This document shows, one piece after another, positions 33,632 through 42,620 of a DNA stretch of 64,000 bases. Position 1 is the first letter of the stretch. Every line of letters begins with the position of its first letter. The DNA lies in NCBI RefSeq assembly GCF_008327685.1, contig NZ_BDDE01000012.1, positions 620,001-684,000 on the forward strand, written 5' to 3'. A model generated the notes under the pieces. It made no database searches. It was not told the origin of the DNA and was given only the letters and a program-made list of their open reading frames with translations. A program made the translations under genes and the position numbers. This DNA comes from Actinomadura sp. K4S16 (GTDB taxonomy: Bacteria > Actinomycetota > Actinomycetes > Streptosporangiales > Streptosporangiaceae).

Positions 33632-33669
33632 CCCCGGCCCGGCGCGCCGCCCAGCCCGCCGGGCCGGGG
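33632..33669 (+). terminator. terminator after AceE-like gene
   Basis: Perfect 13-bp stem CCCCGGCCCGGCG / CGCCGGGCCGGGG with a 12-nt loop, starting 8 bp after the stop codon. No T run. Confidence 0.65.
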
Positions 33670-33824
33670 CATCGGTCAGGAATCGAGAAGTGCCGACCCC
33701 CGCTCCTTACCTAGCGTGATCTCCACAAGGCGGGTGACCGACAGGCTCACCCACACCGATCTGACCGCCGGAACCCGTCCCCGGCTCAGGCGGCAGCCAC
33801 CGCGCACGCACAAGGAGACACGCC

Positions 33825-34238
33825 ATGAAGGCACATGTGAGCTCGATCCTCCTCGCCGTCCGGGACATGGACCGGGCCAAGAAGTTCTACACCGAGGGCC
33901 TCGGCTGGAAGATCAAGAACGACTACGGCATCTCGGTCTTCTTCGAGTCCGACGGCGCCTCGCCGGTCGGCTTCTACGGCCGCGAAGGTCTCGCCGAGCA
34001 GGTGGGCCTGAGCCCCGAGGGCAGCGGCTTCAGCGGAATCGTCCTCACCTACGTCGTACGCAGCGAGGCGCGCGTCGACGAGGTCATGGCGGAGGCCGAG
34101 AAGGCCGGCGCCACCATCCTCAAGCCCGCCGGCGCCCTCCCCTGGGGCGGCTACGGCGGCACCTTCGCCGACCCGGACGGCTACATCTGGAGCCTCGGCT
34201 ACAGCGCCCAGGGCGAAGACCAGCCCTACGCCGAGTAA
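33825..34238 (+). CDS. VOC/glyoxalase-like protein
   Basis: A 137-residue vicinal-oxygen-chelate protein with two beta-alpha-beta-beta-beta halves: VSSILLAVRDMDRAKKFYTEGLGW at the N-terminus and GYGGTFADPDGYIWSLGY at the C-terminus. The usual metal His near the start is Ser or Ala here, so metal binding is doubtful. It may be a binding or resistance protein rather than an enzyme. ATG after AAGGAGA. Standalone gene. Confidence 0.88.
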   Translation: MKAHVSSILLAVRDMDRAKKFYTEGLGWKIKNDYGISVFFESDGASPVGFYGREGLAEQVGLSPEGSGFSGIVLTYVVRSEARVDEVMAEAEKAGATILKPAGALPWGGYGGTFADPDGYIWSLGYSAQGEDQPYAE

Positions 34239-34302
34239 CCCGGGGCCCTCCAACCCGTCGACCACTTCCCGTCCTTCGTCCCGCTGGATACGCTCACCTG
34301 CC

Positions 34303-37074
34303 GTGAGCAGCGGGAATCGGGTGACAGGGCCATGGCCCCTCGTCGGACGCCGACGTGAGCTGGACCTGTTCCGAGAGGCACTGACGCAGGGCGGCCGCCA
34401 CGCCTTCCTGGTGCACGGACCGGCCGGCGTCGGCAAGACGCGCCTGGCCGAGGAGTGCCTGACCGAGGCGGAGAGGGCGGGACTCGCGACCGTGCGGACC
34501 GTCGCCACCGCCCTGGCCGCATCCATACCGCTGGGCGCGCTCGCGCATCTGCTGTCCGCGGGCGACGGCCTCCGGGAACCGGTCGCCGCGTTCCCGGCCG
34601 CGACGCCGGCCGGGGGCGGCGGTGCGCCGGCCCTCTTCGCCGAGGCCCGGCGGGCCGTCGCGGCCCGTGCCGGGAACGGCAGGCTGGTCCTGTTCGTGGA
34701 CGACCTCCCCCTGCTCGATCCGCTGTCCTTGCTCCTGCTCGGGCAGCTGATGGACGCGGGGCTGCTGTTCCTGGTCGCCACCGTAAGGGACGGGGAACCC
34801 GTGCCCGACGCGATGCACGGGCTGTGGGCCGGCGACCGCGGTGTCCGGGCCGACCTCGGCCCGCTGGATCGCGAGCACGTCGACGAGCTCCTGCAGTCCC
34901 TCTTCGATGCACCTGTGGGTGTGGCCGCATGCTCCGAGCTGTGGACCGCCACGCAAGGAAACGTGCTCTACCTGCGCGAGCTGGTGCTAGGTGCGCTGAA
35001 TGACGGCACGCTGACCACTGTCGGCGGTGTCTGGCAGTTCGAGCGCCCTCCCCGGCCCGGGCGGAGACTGCTGGATCTGATCAGCGCCCGGATCAGCGGC
35101 GTCGACCGCCCGGGGCGCGACGTGCTGGAGCGGCTGGCCCTCTGCCAGCCGCTGGGCATCGAGGAATCGCGTCCCGCCGGCGTCACGGAGGGGGCGCACC
35201 TGGAGACCCTGGAGCGGCTGGAGGAGTCCGGACTGGTGCGGGTGCGCGCCGCCGGACGCCGGCACGAGCTGGCGCTCGGGCACCCGCTCCACGCCCAGGT
35301 CCTGCGGGAGGAGCTGCCCGTCCTGCGCGGCCGCAAGCTGCTGCTGGAGCAGACCGAGCGGGTCGAGGCCCGCGGGGCCCGCAGGGTCGGCGACCCGCTG
35401 CGGATCGCCCAATGGCGGCTGGACGCCACCGGTACGGCCGACCCCGCGCTGCTGCTGCGCGCCGCCCGGCTCGCGCGTTACGCCCACGACCATGCCCGGA
35501 TCGAGCGGCTCGCCCGAGGCGTACTGGCCGACCGGGACGATGCCGAGGCCGGGCTGCTGCTCGGTGAGGCGCTGCTGTCCCGCGGTGCGGTGCGGGAGGC
35601 GGAGGAAGTACTGGAGCGAGCCGCCGGGCTGCCCGCCGAGGACGGCGTGCGCCTGGCCGTGGTGCTGGCACGGGGCAGCAATCTCTTCTGGGGCCTGCTG
35701 CGTCCGGACCTGGCCTTCGCCGTCGTCGGCGACGCGCGGTCGCATCTGCCGCGTGAACACCACGCCGAGCTCGCGGCCCTGGCCGCGATGATCCTCACCT
35801 TCACCGACCGGCCGCAGGAGGCCCTGGAGGTTCTGAAAGGGATTCCGCGAGGACCGGCGGGCCTGCCGACCCCGCTGCGCAGCCTGGGCGAGGCGGCGGC
35901 GCTGGCGGTCGCGGGGCGGACCGCGGAAGCACTGGAGTTGACCGCGGTTCCGGAGCCCGCGGGCGCGCCGGCCACGGGCGGCGCCGTCCAGGCGGGCCCA
36001 AGCGCCCCGGTCCCGGTGGGGTGGGACGGAGCATTCGACTTCCTGCATCCGAGCACCCGGCTGATGAACCGTGCCATCGTGCTCCACGAATCCGGGCGCC
36101 TGACCGAGGCGAGTGCCGTCATGAGAGCGGCGCTGAGCGCGGCCGTCGATGACGAGGTGCCCCATGCCCTCAGCACGTTCGCGTGGTATCTGGGGCGGTG
36201 CGTGCTGCTGGAGGGGCGGCCGCGCACCGCGGCGCGCTGGGCGCGGGACGCCGTCTCCGTCAGCCGGGCCCGTGGCTTCGAGGCGCCGCTGAAGCTGGGC
36301 CTGGGCTGCCTCGCCGCCGCCCTGGGGCACCTGGGGGACGCGGCCGGCGCACGTGCGGCGGTCGAGGAGATGGACACCCTCCACCTGCCGGTGGACGCGC
36401 AGGGGCTGGTCCCGCTGGCCCGCGCCTGGGCCGCTGTGGCGGAGGGCGATCCGCTCCGTGCCCGTACGGGGCTCGCCGAGGCCGCCGAGGCCGTGCGGGC
36501 GCGGGGGCAACTGACCGTCTCGGCCGCGTTGTGGCACGACGTGGCCCGGCTGGGCGACGCGGCGGCGGCGGCCGGACCGCTGGCCGACCTGGCCCGGCAG
36601 TGCGACAGCGACCTGGTGGCGGCCCGGGCCGCCCACGCCCGCGCCGCGACCGCTCATGACCCCTCCGGGCTGGCCGCGGCAGCCGAGCGGTTCGCCGAAC
36701 TCGGCGCGCTGCTGCTCGCGGCCGAGGCGGCCGCGGAGGCCTGCGAGGCGATGCGCGCCGTCGGCGACCAGCGGGCCGCCGGCGCGTGGGCGGCGCGCTC
36801 GGCCGAACTGGCGGCCCGGTGCGAGGGCGCCGCGACACCGGGACTGCGGGTCAGTACCGGTGTCGTACCGCTGACCTCCCGGGAACGGGAGATCTGCCTC
36901 CTCGCGATGCGCGGGCTGTCCAGCAAGGACATCGCCGAGCGGCTCACGCTGTCCGTGCGGACCGTGAACAACCACCTGCAGAACGCCTACGGGAAGCTGG
37001 GGGTCGGCGGCCGGACGGAACTCGCCGGTGCTCTGGAGAACCGGGGCGGGCCCGGCCCGTCCTCGCCGGCCTAG
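34303..37074 (+). CDS. LAL-type LuxR regulator with AAA ATPase domain
   Basis: A 923-residue regulator. The N-terminal ATPase has Walker A GPAGVGKTRLAEE (residues about 36-48) and Walker B LVLFVDDLPLLD. A long helical, TPR-like middle follows, and a C-terminal LuxR HTH near residues 855-915 (LTSREREICLLAMRGLSSKDIAERLTLSVRTVNNHL). LAL proteins are large ATP-dependent activators common in actinomycetes, often of catabolic or antibiotic genes; the target here is unknown. It overlaps the convergent truncated-haemoglobin gene by 4 bp. GTG start. Confidence 0.92.
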   Translation: MSSGNRVTGPWPLVGRRRELDLFREALTQGGRHAFLVHGPAGVGKTRLAEECLTEAERAGLATVRTVATALAASIPLGALAHLLSAGDGLREPVAAFPAATPAGGGGAPALFAEARRAVAARAGNGRLVLFVDDLPLLDPLSLLLLGQLMDAGLLFLVATVRDGEPVPDAMHGLWAGDRGVRADLGPLDREHVDELLQSLFDAPVGVAACSELWTATQGNVLYLRELVLGALNDGTLTTVGGVWQFERPPRPGRRLLDLISARISGVDRPGRDVLERLALCQPLGIEESRPAGVTEGAHLETLERLEESGLVRVRAAGRRHELALGHPLHAQVLREELPVLRGRKLLLEQTERVEARGARRVGDPLRIAQWRLDATGTADPALLLRAARLARYAHDHARIERLARGVLADRDDAEAGLLLGEALLSRGAVREAEEVLERAAGLPAEDGVRLAVVLARGSNLFWGLLRPDLAFAVVGDARSHLPREHHAELAALAAMILTFTDRPQEALEVLKGIPRGPAGLPTPLRSLGEAAALAVAGRTAEALELTAVPEPAGAPATGGAVQAGPSAPVPVGWDGAFDFLHPSTRLMNRAIVLHESGRLTEASAVMRAALSAAVDDEVPHALSTFAWYLGRCVLLEGRPRTAARWARDAVSVSRARGFEAPLKLGLGCLAAALGHLGDAAGARAAVEEMDTLHLPVDAQGLVPLARAWAAVAEGDPLRARTGLAEAAEAVRARGQLTVSAALWHDVARLGDAAAAAGPLADLARQCDSDLVAARAAHARAATAHDPSGLAAAAERFAELGALLLAAEAAAEACEAMRAVGDQRAAGAWAARSAELAARCEGAATPGLRVSTGVVPLTSREREICLLAMRGLSSKDIAERLTLSVRTVNNHLQNAYGKLGVGGRTELAGALENRGGPGPSSPA

Positions 37075-37502
37075 ACTCCGGGCCCGTCGCCCCCAGAGTC
37101 CTCGACGCCTTTCCGCGGACCTTCATCGACGGGCGCCCGCAGAACTGCCGGCCGCAGCCGCTGCAGCCGGTCGACCGCCTCGGCGGCGGCCGAGGCCGGC
37201 GCCCCCAGGTCCCGCAGTACGGCGGCCAGGTGCTCGCACAGGGCGTCGAACTCCGCGTCCGTCAGGTCCAGACGAGAGTGGGCCGCGCCCAGATCACGGC
37301 CCGAGTAGAGGTCGGGGCCGCCCACGGCAGCCGTCAGGAACGCCCGCTGGTGGGCGACCAGACGGGAGACGTCGGCTCCGGTGAAGCGGTGCGCGAGGGA
37401 GGAGTCGTCGAGCATCCTGCGATACAGGATGTCCACGGCCGTGCGCATACCGGCGGGTCCGCCCACTGCGGCGCAGAGGGCGTCGTCCTCGATGTGGTCC
37501 AT
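37071..37502 (-). CDS. glbN: group I truncated haemoglobin
   Basis: A 143-residue haem protein of the GlbN group. It has a helix B/C segment YRRMLDDSSLAHRFTG, E-helix His51-Gln52 (VAHQRAFLTAAVGG), and a probable proximal His75 in GRDLGAAHSRLDLTD. It should bind O2 or NO; GlbN proteins protect against nitric oxide. The last 25 residues (PRKGVEDSGGDGPGV) are a disordered tail. Tail-to-tail overlap with the LAL gene. Confidence 0.9.
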   Translation of the reverse strand: MDHIEDDALCAAVGGPAGMRTAVDILYRRMLDDSSLAHRFTGADVSRLVAHQRAFLTAAVGGPDLYSGRDLGAAHSRLDLTDAEFDALCEHLAAVLRDLGAPASAAAEAVDRLQRLRPAVLRAPVDEGPRKGVEDSGGDGPGV

Positions 37503-37543
37503 GAGATGCCTCTCCCTGCGGGCCGCACACCCGGTCCGGGGCT

Positions 37544-38284
37544 TCAGCCGAGAACCGACTTGGCCTTTGTGTGGGCGGCGGCGACCACCTTGTCCAGTAC
37601 GGTCCTGTCCGCCTTCTCGCCGGTCACCGAGATCGAGGCCATCCAGGCCCCGTCACGGAGGATGACCACGTAGGTACTGGCCATGGGCCCGTACTTCCGC
37701 GACTTCCCGGCGATCTCGTATCCGCGGGCCTCGTCGCCGATCTCGGGCAGGTCCAGCGTCCGCAGCCTGTAGTCGGCGACGAAGCCGTCCGTGTCGACGG
37801 TGTACGTGGAGCACGCCTCCGGCGGCCGGCCTGCCATGACCTTGTCGGCGGTGCCGTCGTCCGGGGCGATCAGGAGCTCGGCGATGGTCATGTTGGGGAT
37901 GTCCGCCATGGAGACCAGCGCCGCCGGCGCTTCTCCGGCGGCGTCGGGGGCGAGGCCCTGGGTGAGTTGCAGGCACTGCGGCTTGTCGGTCTTCACCTTG
38001 ACCTTGGCGCTCGCCGCGGCCGGTGCGAGGGAGGCGAAGACCCCGCTGACCGGGCCGTAGAGCGGCGTCGCGCTACCGTACCCGGTGAGCAGGGCCTTCT
38101 TCATCGCGTCGGCCGAAGGCCTGGTGCCGGACCCCTTCGACCCGCCGCCCCGCGCAGCGGCCGCAGCGGTGGCGTCCCCACCGGCGGAACCGGTTCCGCC
38201 GCCGCAGCCCACCACGGTGGTCAGCGAGCATGCGAGGGCGGCGAGCGCCGCCGTCCTTCGTGCGGTCGCCGACTTCTTCCTCAT
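37544..38284 (-). CDS. secreted lipoprotein, unknown function
   Basis: A 246-residue protein with a signal peptide and lipobox VVGC near residue 27, followed by a Gly/Ala/Ser-rich linker (about 28-60). The rest has a beta-rich pattern with two cysteines (QCLQL, EACSTY) and no family I can name. The ATG at 38284 follows AAGGGGTG. Likely anchored to the outer face of the membrane. The upstream region holds four GCTCAG repeats. Confidence 0.75.
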   Translation of the reverse strand: MRKKSATARRTAALAALACSLTTVVGCGGGTGSAGGDATAAAAARGGGSKGSGTRPSADAMKKALLTGYGSATPLYGPVSGVFASLAPAAASAKVKVKTDKPQCLQLTQGLAPDAAGEAPAALVSMADIPNMTIAELLIAPDDGTADKVMAGRPPEACSTYTVDTDGFVADYRLRTLDLPEIGDEARGYEIAGKSRKYGPMASTYVVILRDGAWMASISVTGEKADRTVLDKVVAAAHTKAKSVLG

Positions 38285-38380
38285 GGCCAACACCCCTTGT
38301 CCTGGTCCGGAAGGGCCGCTGTCGCCGCCCTGTGCGCACCAGTCCACCGCGGGCGTGGTGGAAAGAACCGGGTAGTGATT

Positions 38381-38432
38381 GCTCAGCTTTGCCGAGAGCC
38401 TTGCTCAGCGAGATGCTCAGCGCTTCGCTCAG
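38381..38432 (-). repeat. iteron-like GCTCAG repeats
   Basis: GCTCAG occurs at 38381, 38403, 38415 and 38427, the last three exactly 12 bp apart. They lie upstream of the lipoprotein gene and just after the stop of the next gene. Possible protein-binding array. Confidence 0.5.
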
Positions 38433-38461
38433 CACACCGGCGGGGCCCCGCCGACCCAGGG

Positions 38462-38938
38462 CTACCGCTGTTTGGCCTTGGCCACGGCCTTCGTGAGCGC
38501 GTCGCGGAAAGCGCGCCCCGCCTGGTCGTCCCCGAGAGCCACGAAGTAGGAGCCGGCGACCGGTCGTCCCGACCAGCGCGCACGGAGCGAGACACCGGCC
38601 TCGCCATGAGCCGAGAGAGTCTGGGAGATGTCGTCGAAGCCCATGCCGCGCAGCGGGGCGGACAGCACGGTCGTCGCCCCGCCTTCGCCGGAGCGCGCGA
38701 CGATCAGATGGTGTTCGGTGAGCACCGCCGTGGTGCGGTGCTCCCGGTCCGGGTCGGCCGACTTCAGCACTCTGCTCAGCAGCCCTGGCCTGCCCCGCCG
38801 GACGCTGAGCGTCTGGCAGCAGACCTCCTCCCCGCGGAGCGTGCCCAGCGCTTCGAGCTCCATGTGGCCGGCGAGGGCGGAGCGCAGCGCCGGATCCAAG
38901 CCGTTGACGCTGCACTCACGACTCGTGCGATCGTACAT
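38462..38938 (-). CDS. hypothetical protein
   Basis: A 158-residue soluble protein with no signal peptide or membrane helix and no family I recognise. It has alternating hydrophobic stretches (TTAVLTEHHLIVAR, GSYFVALGDDQAGRAFRDAL) that suggest a PH-like beta fold with a C-terminal helix. Codon use is typical of the genome, and GAAGTGAGG precedes the ATG. It is probably transcribed with the lipoprotein downstream. Confidence 0.7.
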   Translation of the reverse strand: MYDRTSRECSVNGLDPALRSALAGHMELEALGTLRGEEVCCQTLSVRRGRPGLLSRVLKSADPDREHRTTAVLTEHHLIVARSGEGGATTVLSAPLRGMGFDDISQTLSAHGEAGVSLRARWSGRPVAGSYFVALGDDQAGRAFRDALTKAVAKAKQR

Positions 38939-39261
38939 AGGCCTCACTTCACATATCCCCTCGGACAACCATGCTTTTCCAGCGTGAGCATAGGGTCCGC
39001 TGACGCCACGAGATGGGGCGCTCCTGGCAGCCAGAGCGCTCCGCAGCGAGGAGCGCTTCGCGACCGGACCCGGGCCGGTCGCGGACGACCGTGCGGGCGG
39101 CCGCGGGCACGCACACCCTGCTCGCCGACCGCACGGGTCGTCCCGCCGGACACGGTGGAGTCCACCGGTGATCAGGCGTGCCACGCTCCCGGTGACGAAC
39201 CGGCTCTGCCGCACTCCCGTGGCCGCCGCGACGCCGGCGGTCACTCCGTCCACGAAGGGTT
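38939..39261. other. intergenic region
   Basis: About 320 bp upstream of the hypothetical gene and downstream of the stress-protein gene, both on the minus strand. It contains a hairpin AGCGCTCC/GGAGCGCT (39035-39057) and a palindrome GGTGGAGTCCACC near 39153. No convincing ORF. Confidence 0.5.
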
Positions 39262-39762
39262 CTACTTCGAGGGCGGTCCGGTGCGGGGGCGCATGACCAG
39301 TACCGGGCAGGGTGCGTGCTGCACGCAGTGGTGGCTGACCGAGCCGAGGAGCGTCCCGGCGAAGCCGCCGTGCCCGTGGCTGCCGACCACCAGCAGGTCG
39401 GCGTGCTCGGCCGCTCCGGTCAGGACCTCCGCCGGGTGGCCCCGCATGACCTGGGGGACGACCGACACGTCCGGGTGTCCTTCCAGCGCCTCCTCGACGG
39501 CGTGGCGCAGGCTCTCGCGGGCCTGCCCTTCGAGATCGACATCGGAGTAGTCCACCGGCATGCCGTAGGGGGGCGGTGGCCGCCACACTTGCACGGGGCG
39601 CAGTTCCGCGCCCGTCGACTCCGCCTGGCGGACCGCCCATCGCAGTGCCGCCTTGCTCGGCCCCGAGCCGTCCACGCCTACGACGATCAGCTGCCGGGAG
39701 GCTTGGCCGCTCTCCATGCCATCGGCAGTCCGGCCACGGGTCGACGCGTCCGTTTCGTTCAT
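39262..39762 (-). CDS. universal stress protein (UspA family)
   Basis: A 166-residue single-domain Usp. The N-terminal VVGVDGSGPSKAALRWAVRQA starts the fold, and the ATP-binding signature GSHGHGGFAGTLLGSVSHH (G-2x-G-9x-G-S) is near residues 130-148, so it is probably an ATP-binding Usp. An N-terminal extension of about 24 residues is unstructured. Single gene. Confidence 0.94.
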   Translation of the reverse strand: MNETDASTRGRTADGMESGQASRQLIVVGVDGSGPSKAALRWAVRQAESTGAELRPVQVWRPPPPYGMPVDYSDVDLEGQARESLRHAVEEALEGHPDVSVVPQVMRGHPAEVLTGAAEHADLLVVGSHGHGGFAGTLLGSVSHHCVQHAPCPVLVMRPRTGPPSK

Positions 39763-40152
39763 GGATCCAGGCTTGTGCGGGCGCGGATCGCAGGCAAGGG
39801 ACTTTCGCCCTTGAGGTTCGCTCCGAACCTGGACCGTCAGGCGGTGCCGCTCAACGCACGGAACACCGATGGAACGCGCGCCGTGGCATACGCCACCGCT
39901 CGGTGGCACCCGGCGTGACACGGCCCATGAACGACAAGAGCCGGTTTCCGCAGGTCGAGTGCGCGAACCGACTGATCGTTTCGAGGTGCCCCCTGCAGGA
40001 TTCGAACCTGCGCACACGGCTCCGGAGGCCGTTGCTCTATCCCCTGAGCTAAGGGGGCGCGACGCGGTATGAGGTTACCAGGGTTGGCGGGGTGGCGCGT
40101 ACGGGGTTGTTCGCCGTGCGGGCCGGGGGTGGAGTGGGCTAACTTCGAGGCC
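39763..40152. other. intergenic region holding tRNA-Arg
   Basis: About 390 bp between divergent genes. The only recognisable element is the tRNA at 39987-40058. TAACTT at 40140 may be the -10 of a leaderless transcript for the receiver gene. Confidence 0.5.
39987..40058 (-). tRNA. tRNA-Arg (CCG anticodon)
   Basis: On the minus strand the cloverleaf is complete. Acceptor GCCCCCT pairs with AGGGGGC, D arm GCTC-AGGGGAT-AGAGC, anticodon stem CGGCC/GGCCG-type around CTCCGGA with anticodon CCG, variable GTGC, T arm GCAGG-TTCGAAT-CCTGC. The CCA end is not encoded. It reads the codon CGG, heavily used in this genome. Confidence 0.97.
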
Positions 40153-40536
40153 GTGACCGAGCCACTGGGACGCGTGCTGGTCGTCGATGATGACGAGGTG
40201 ATCCGCCAGCTGATCGCCGTGAACCTGCAACTGGAGGGGTTCGACGTCTCGACCGCGGTGGACGGGCAGGACTGCCTGGACAGGGTGGCGGAGGTCGGGC
40301 CGGACGTGATCACGCTGGACGTGATGATGCCCAGGCTGGACGGGTGGGTCACGGCGGTGCGGCTGCGGGAGGACCCCGGGACCGCGCACATCCGGGTCGT
40401 GATGATCACGGCACGGGCGCAGGAGCACGACGTGCGGCGGGGAATGGAGATCGGCGTCGACGCGTACGTGACGAAGCCGTTCGACCCGAACCACCTGATC
40501 CAGACGGTGCGGAAACTGGCTGCGGTGTCCAGATAG
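40153..40536 (+). CDS. single-domain response regulator
   Basis: A 127-residue stand-alone receiver: VVDDDEV acidic pocket, phospho-acceptor Asp in TLDVMMP (about residue 59), Thr in MITARAQ, Lys in VTKPF. It has no output domain, so it probably works through protein contact. The GTG at 40153 lacks a ribosome site; TAACTT at 40140 suggests a leaderless mRNA. No kinase gene adjoins. Confidence 0.92.
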   Translation: MTEPLGRVLVVDDDEVIRQLIAVNLQLEGFDVSTAVDGQDCLDRVAEVGPDVITLDVMMPRLDGWVTAVRLREDPGTAHIRVVMITARAQEHDVRRGMEIGVDAYVTKPFDPNHLIQTVRKLAAVSR

Positions 40537-40557
40537 TGGTCGGCTAGTCTCACCAGG

Positions 40558-41232
40558 GTGACTCCAGGCGATGCTCTCGTGCGCGCGGTGCGGGACGCCG
40601 TGGCCGCGGGGGAGATCGATGTCGCGGTCCCCGAGGAGGTCGTGGTCTTCGGGCGGGGCGGCGGGGTCTTCGAGAGCCCGGTGGCGCTGCGGCTCGGGGT
40701 GGATCCGCGGGTGATCGCGCGCCGGGTGGGCGGGAGCGTCTCCGGGCCCGGGTTCGTCAGGGTCGTGGTGGGGCCGGAGTTGGTGGACGCCGTCCGGAGT
40801 GATCCTCGTTACGGGGTCGCCCGGGTGCCGCCGGGCGGGTGGAGCGAGTGGCCCCGGACGTTCGAGAATCCGGGGTTCTCAGTGCGTTACGCCTATGCGC
40901 GGGCCTGTTGGGTGGGGCGCTGGGCCCGGGAATTCGGGGTCGAGGCCGGGCCGTTCGAGGGTGGGGCGGAGGAGCTCGTGGGGGCTCTGGGAGACATGCC
41001 CGGGCGGGCCTCGCAAGCGGAGCGGGAACGGGATGCCAGGCCGCTGCTGTTGTGCTTGGAGAAGGTGGCCGAGGAGTACCACGAGGTGCACGAACGTTGT
41101 CCCGCGGTGCCCGTGGGCGATGAGGAGCCAGGGGCCGTGCATGCGGGACGGGTCGGCCTGGCGGAGGCCGTCAAGGTCGTCCTCGGCAACGGGCTGAACA
41201 TGATCGGTGAGACCCCTAGAGAGCGGATATGA
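40558..41232 (+). CDS. ArgS-related DALR anticodon-binding protein (NrtL-like)
   Basis: A 224-residue protein resembling the DALR anticodon-binding domain of arginyl-tRNA synthetase without the catalytic core: [18 protein letters not shown] and the C-terminal [37 protein letters not shown] gene of this kind precedes lysA in many actinomycetes. It overlaps lysA by 4 bp. It may bind tRNA-Arg, a gene for which lies 500 bp upstream, but its role is unknown. Confidence 0.82.
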   Translation: MTPGDALVRAVRDAVAAGEIDVAVPEEVVVFGRGGGVFESPVALRLGVDPRVIARRVGGSVSGPGFVRVVVGPELVDAVRSDPRYGVARVPPGGWSEWPRTFENPGFSVRYAYARACWVGRWAREFGVEAGPFEGGAEELVGALGDMPGRASQAERERDARPLLLCLEKVAEEYHEVHERCPAVPVGDEEPGAVHAGRVGLAEAVKVVLGNGLNMIGETPRERI

Positions 41233-42620
41233 GTCGAGTACACCCTGCTGGGCCGCGGCACGCCGACGTCCTTCCTGAGGACCATCCGGCCGGCCCGGCG
41301 GAGGACCTGAACGCGCTGGAGCCCTCGGTGTGGCCGCGTAACTCCAAGCGGGAGGAGGGCGTCCTCACCGTCGGGGGAGTGGACGTCAGGGACCTGGCGA
41401 AGGAGTACGGGACGCCGCTCTACGTCTACGACGAGGAGGACGTCCGGAGCCGTGCCAGGGAGTACGCGGCGGCGTTCCATGACGGGGACGTCCACTACGC
41501 GGGCAAGGCGTTCCTCTGTACGGCGGTCGCGCGGTGGCTGAACGAGGAGGGGCTCGGCTTGGACGTGTGCAGCGGGGGTGAGCTTGCCGTGGCGCTGGCG
41601 GCGGGCTTTCCTACCGAGCGCATCACGTTGCACGGGAGCAACAAGGCGGCCTGGGAGCTGGAGAAGGCCCTGGAGGTGGGGGTCGGACGGATCGTGCTCG
41701 ATTCGTTCGAGGAGATCGCCCGCGTGGGGTACCTCGCCCAGGAGATGGGTGTCCGGCCCAAGGTGATGGTGCGTGTCACCACGGGTGTGGAGGCGCACAC
41801 CCATGAGTTCATCGCCACCGCGCACGACGACCAGAAGTTCGGGTTCTCCAGGAGCTCCGGGGCGGCCCTGGAGGCGGTCAGGCGGGTCCTGGAGCTGGAG
41901 CAGCTCGAACTGGTGGGGCTGCACAGCCACATCGGGTCGCAGATCTTCGATGTGGACGGGTTCGAGGTGGCCGCGCACCGGCTGGCCGAGCTGCTGGTCG
42001 CCATCCGGGACGAGCACGGGATCGAGCTCCCGGAGCTGGACCTGGGCGGCGGCTACGGCATCGCGTACGTGCCGGGCGAGGAGCCGCACGACCCGAAGTC
42101 GATCGCGGACGGGCTGCGCGACATCGTGGCGCGCGAGTGCCGGGCGTACGAGCTGTCGATGCCGCGGCTGACCGTGGAGCCCGGACGGGCGATCATCGGC
42201 CCCGGCGGCGTCACGCTGTACGAGGTCGGGACGGTGAAGGACGTCGAGGGCCTGCGCACGTACGTCTCCGTGGACGGCGGCATGAGCGACAACCTGCGGA
42301 CGGCCCTGTACGGCGCCGAGTACACCGGCGTGCTGGCGAGCAGGTCCTCCGAGGCCGCGCCCATGCTCAGTAGGCTTGTCGGCAAGCACTGCGAGAGCGG
42401 CGACATCGTCGTGCGGGACCTCTGGTTCCCCGAAGATCTTGCGGCGGGGGACCTCGTCGCGGTCGCGGCGACCGGTGCGTACTGTCGGTCGATGGCCAGT
42501 AACTACAACCATGTCCCGAAGCCGGCCGTGGTGGCGGTGCGGGACGGCAGGTCGCGCGTGATCGTCCGCCGGGAGAGCGCGGAGGACCTGCTGCGGCTGG
42601 ATGCGGAGGTCGAAGCGTGA
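41229..42620 (+). CDS. lysA: diaminopimelate decarboxylase
   Basis: A 463-residue fold-III PLP enzyme that converts meso-diaminopimelate to L-lysine. PLP Lys93 is in YAGKAFLC; also present are the [10 protein letters not shown] loop, the phosphate-binding [14 protein letters not shown], and the C-terminal CESGDI with the substrate-contacting Cys. An N-terminal extension of about 40 residues is typical of actinobacterial LysA. It is translationally coupled at both ends (ATGA, GTGA) in a lysine/threonine operon. Confidence 0.98.
   Translation: MSRVHPAGPRHADVLPEDHPAGPAEDLNALEPSVWPRNSKREEGVLTVGGVDVRDLAKEYGTPLYVYDEEDVRSRAREYAAAFHDGDVHYAGKAFLCTAVARWLNEEGLGLDVCSGGELAVALAAGFPTERITLHGSNKAAWELEKALEVGVGRIVLDSFEEIARVGYLAQEMGVRPKVMVRVTTGVEAHTHEFIATAHDDQKFGFSRSSGAALEAVRRVLELEQLELVGLHSHIGSQIFDVDGFEVAAHRLAELLVAIRDEHGIELPELDLGGGYGIAYVPGEEPHDPKSIADGLRDIVARECRAYELSMPRLTVEPGRAIIGPGGVTLYEVGTVKDVEGLRTYVSVDGGMSDNLRTALYGAEYTGVLASRSSEAAPMLSRLVGKHCESGDIVVRDLWFPEDLAAGDLVAVAATGAYCRSMASNYNHVPKPAVVAVRDGRSRVIVRRESAEDLLRLDAEVEA

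Noticed and set aside
37071-40060. Possible genomic island near tRNA-Arg
   Set aside because: No integrase, no direct repeat of the tRNA 3' end and no base-composition shift around 37-40 kb.
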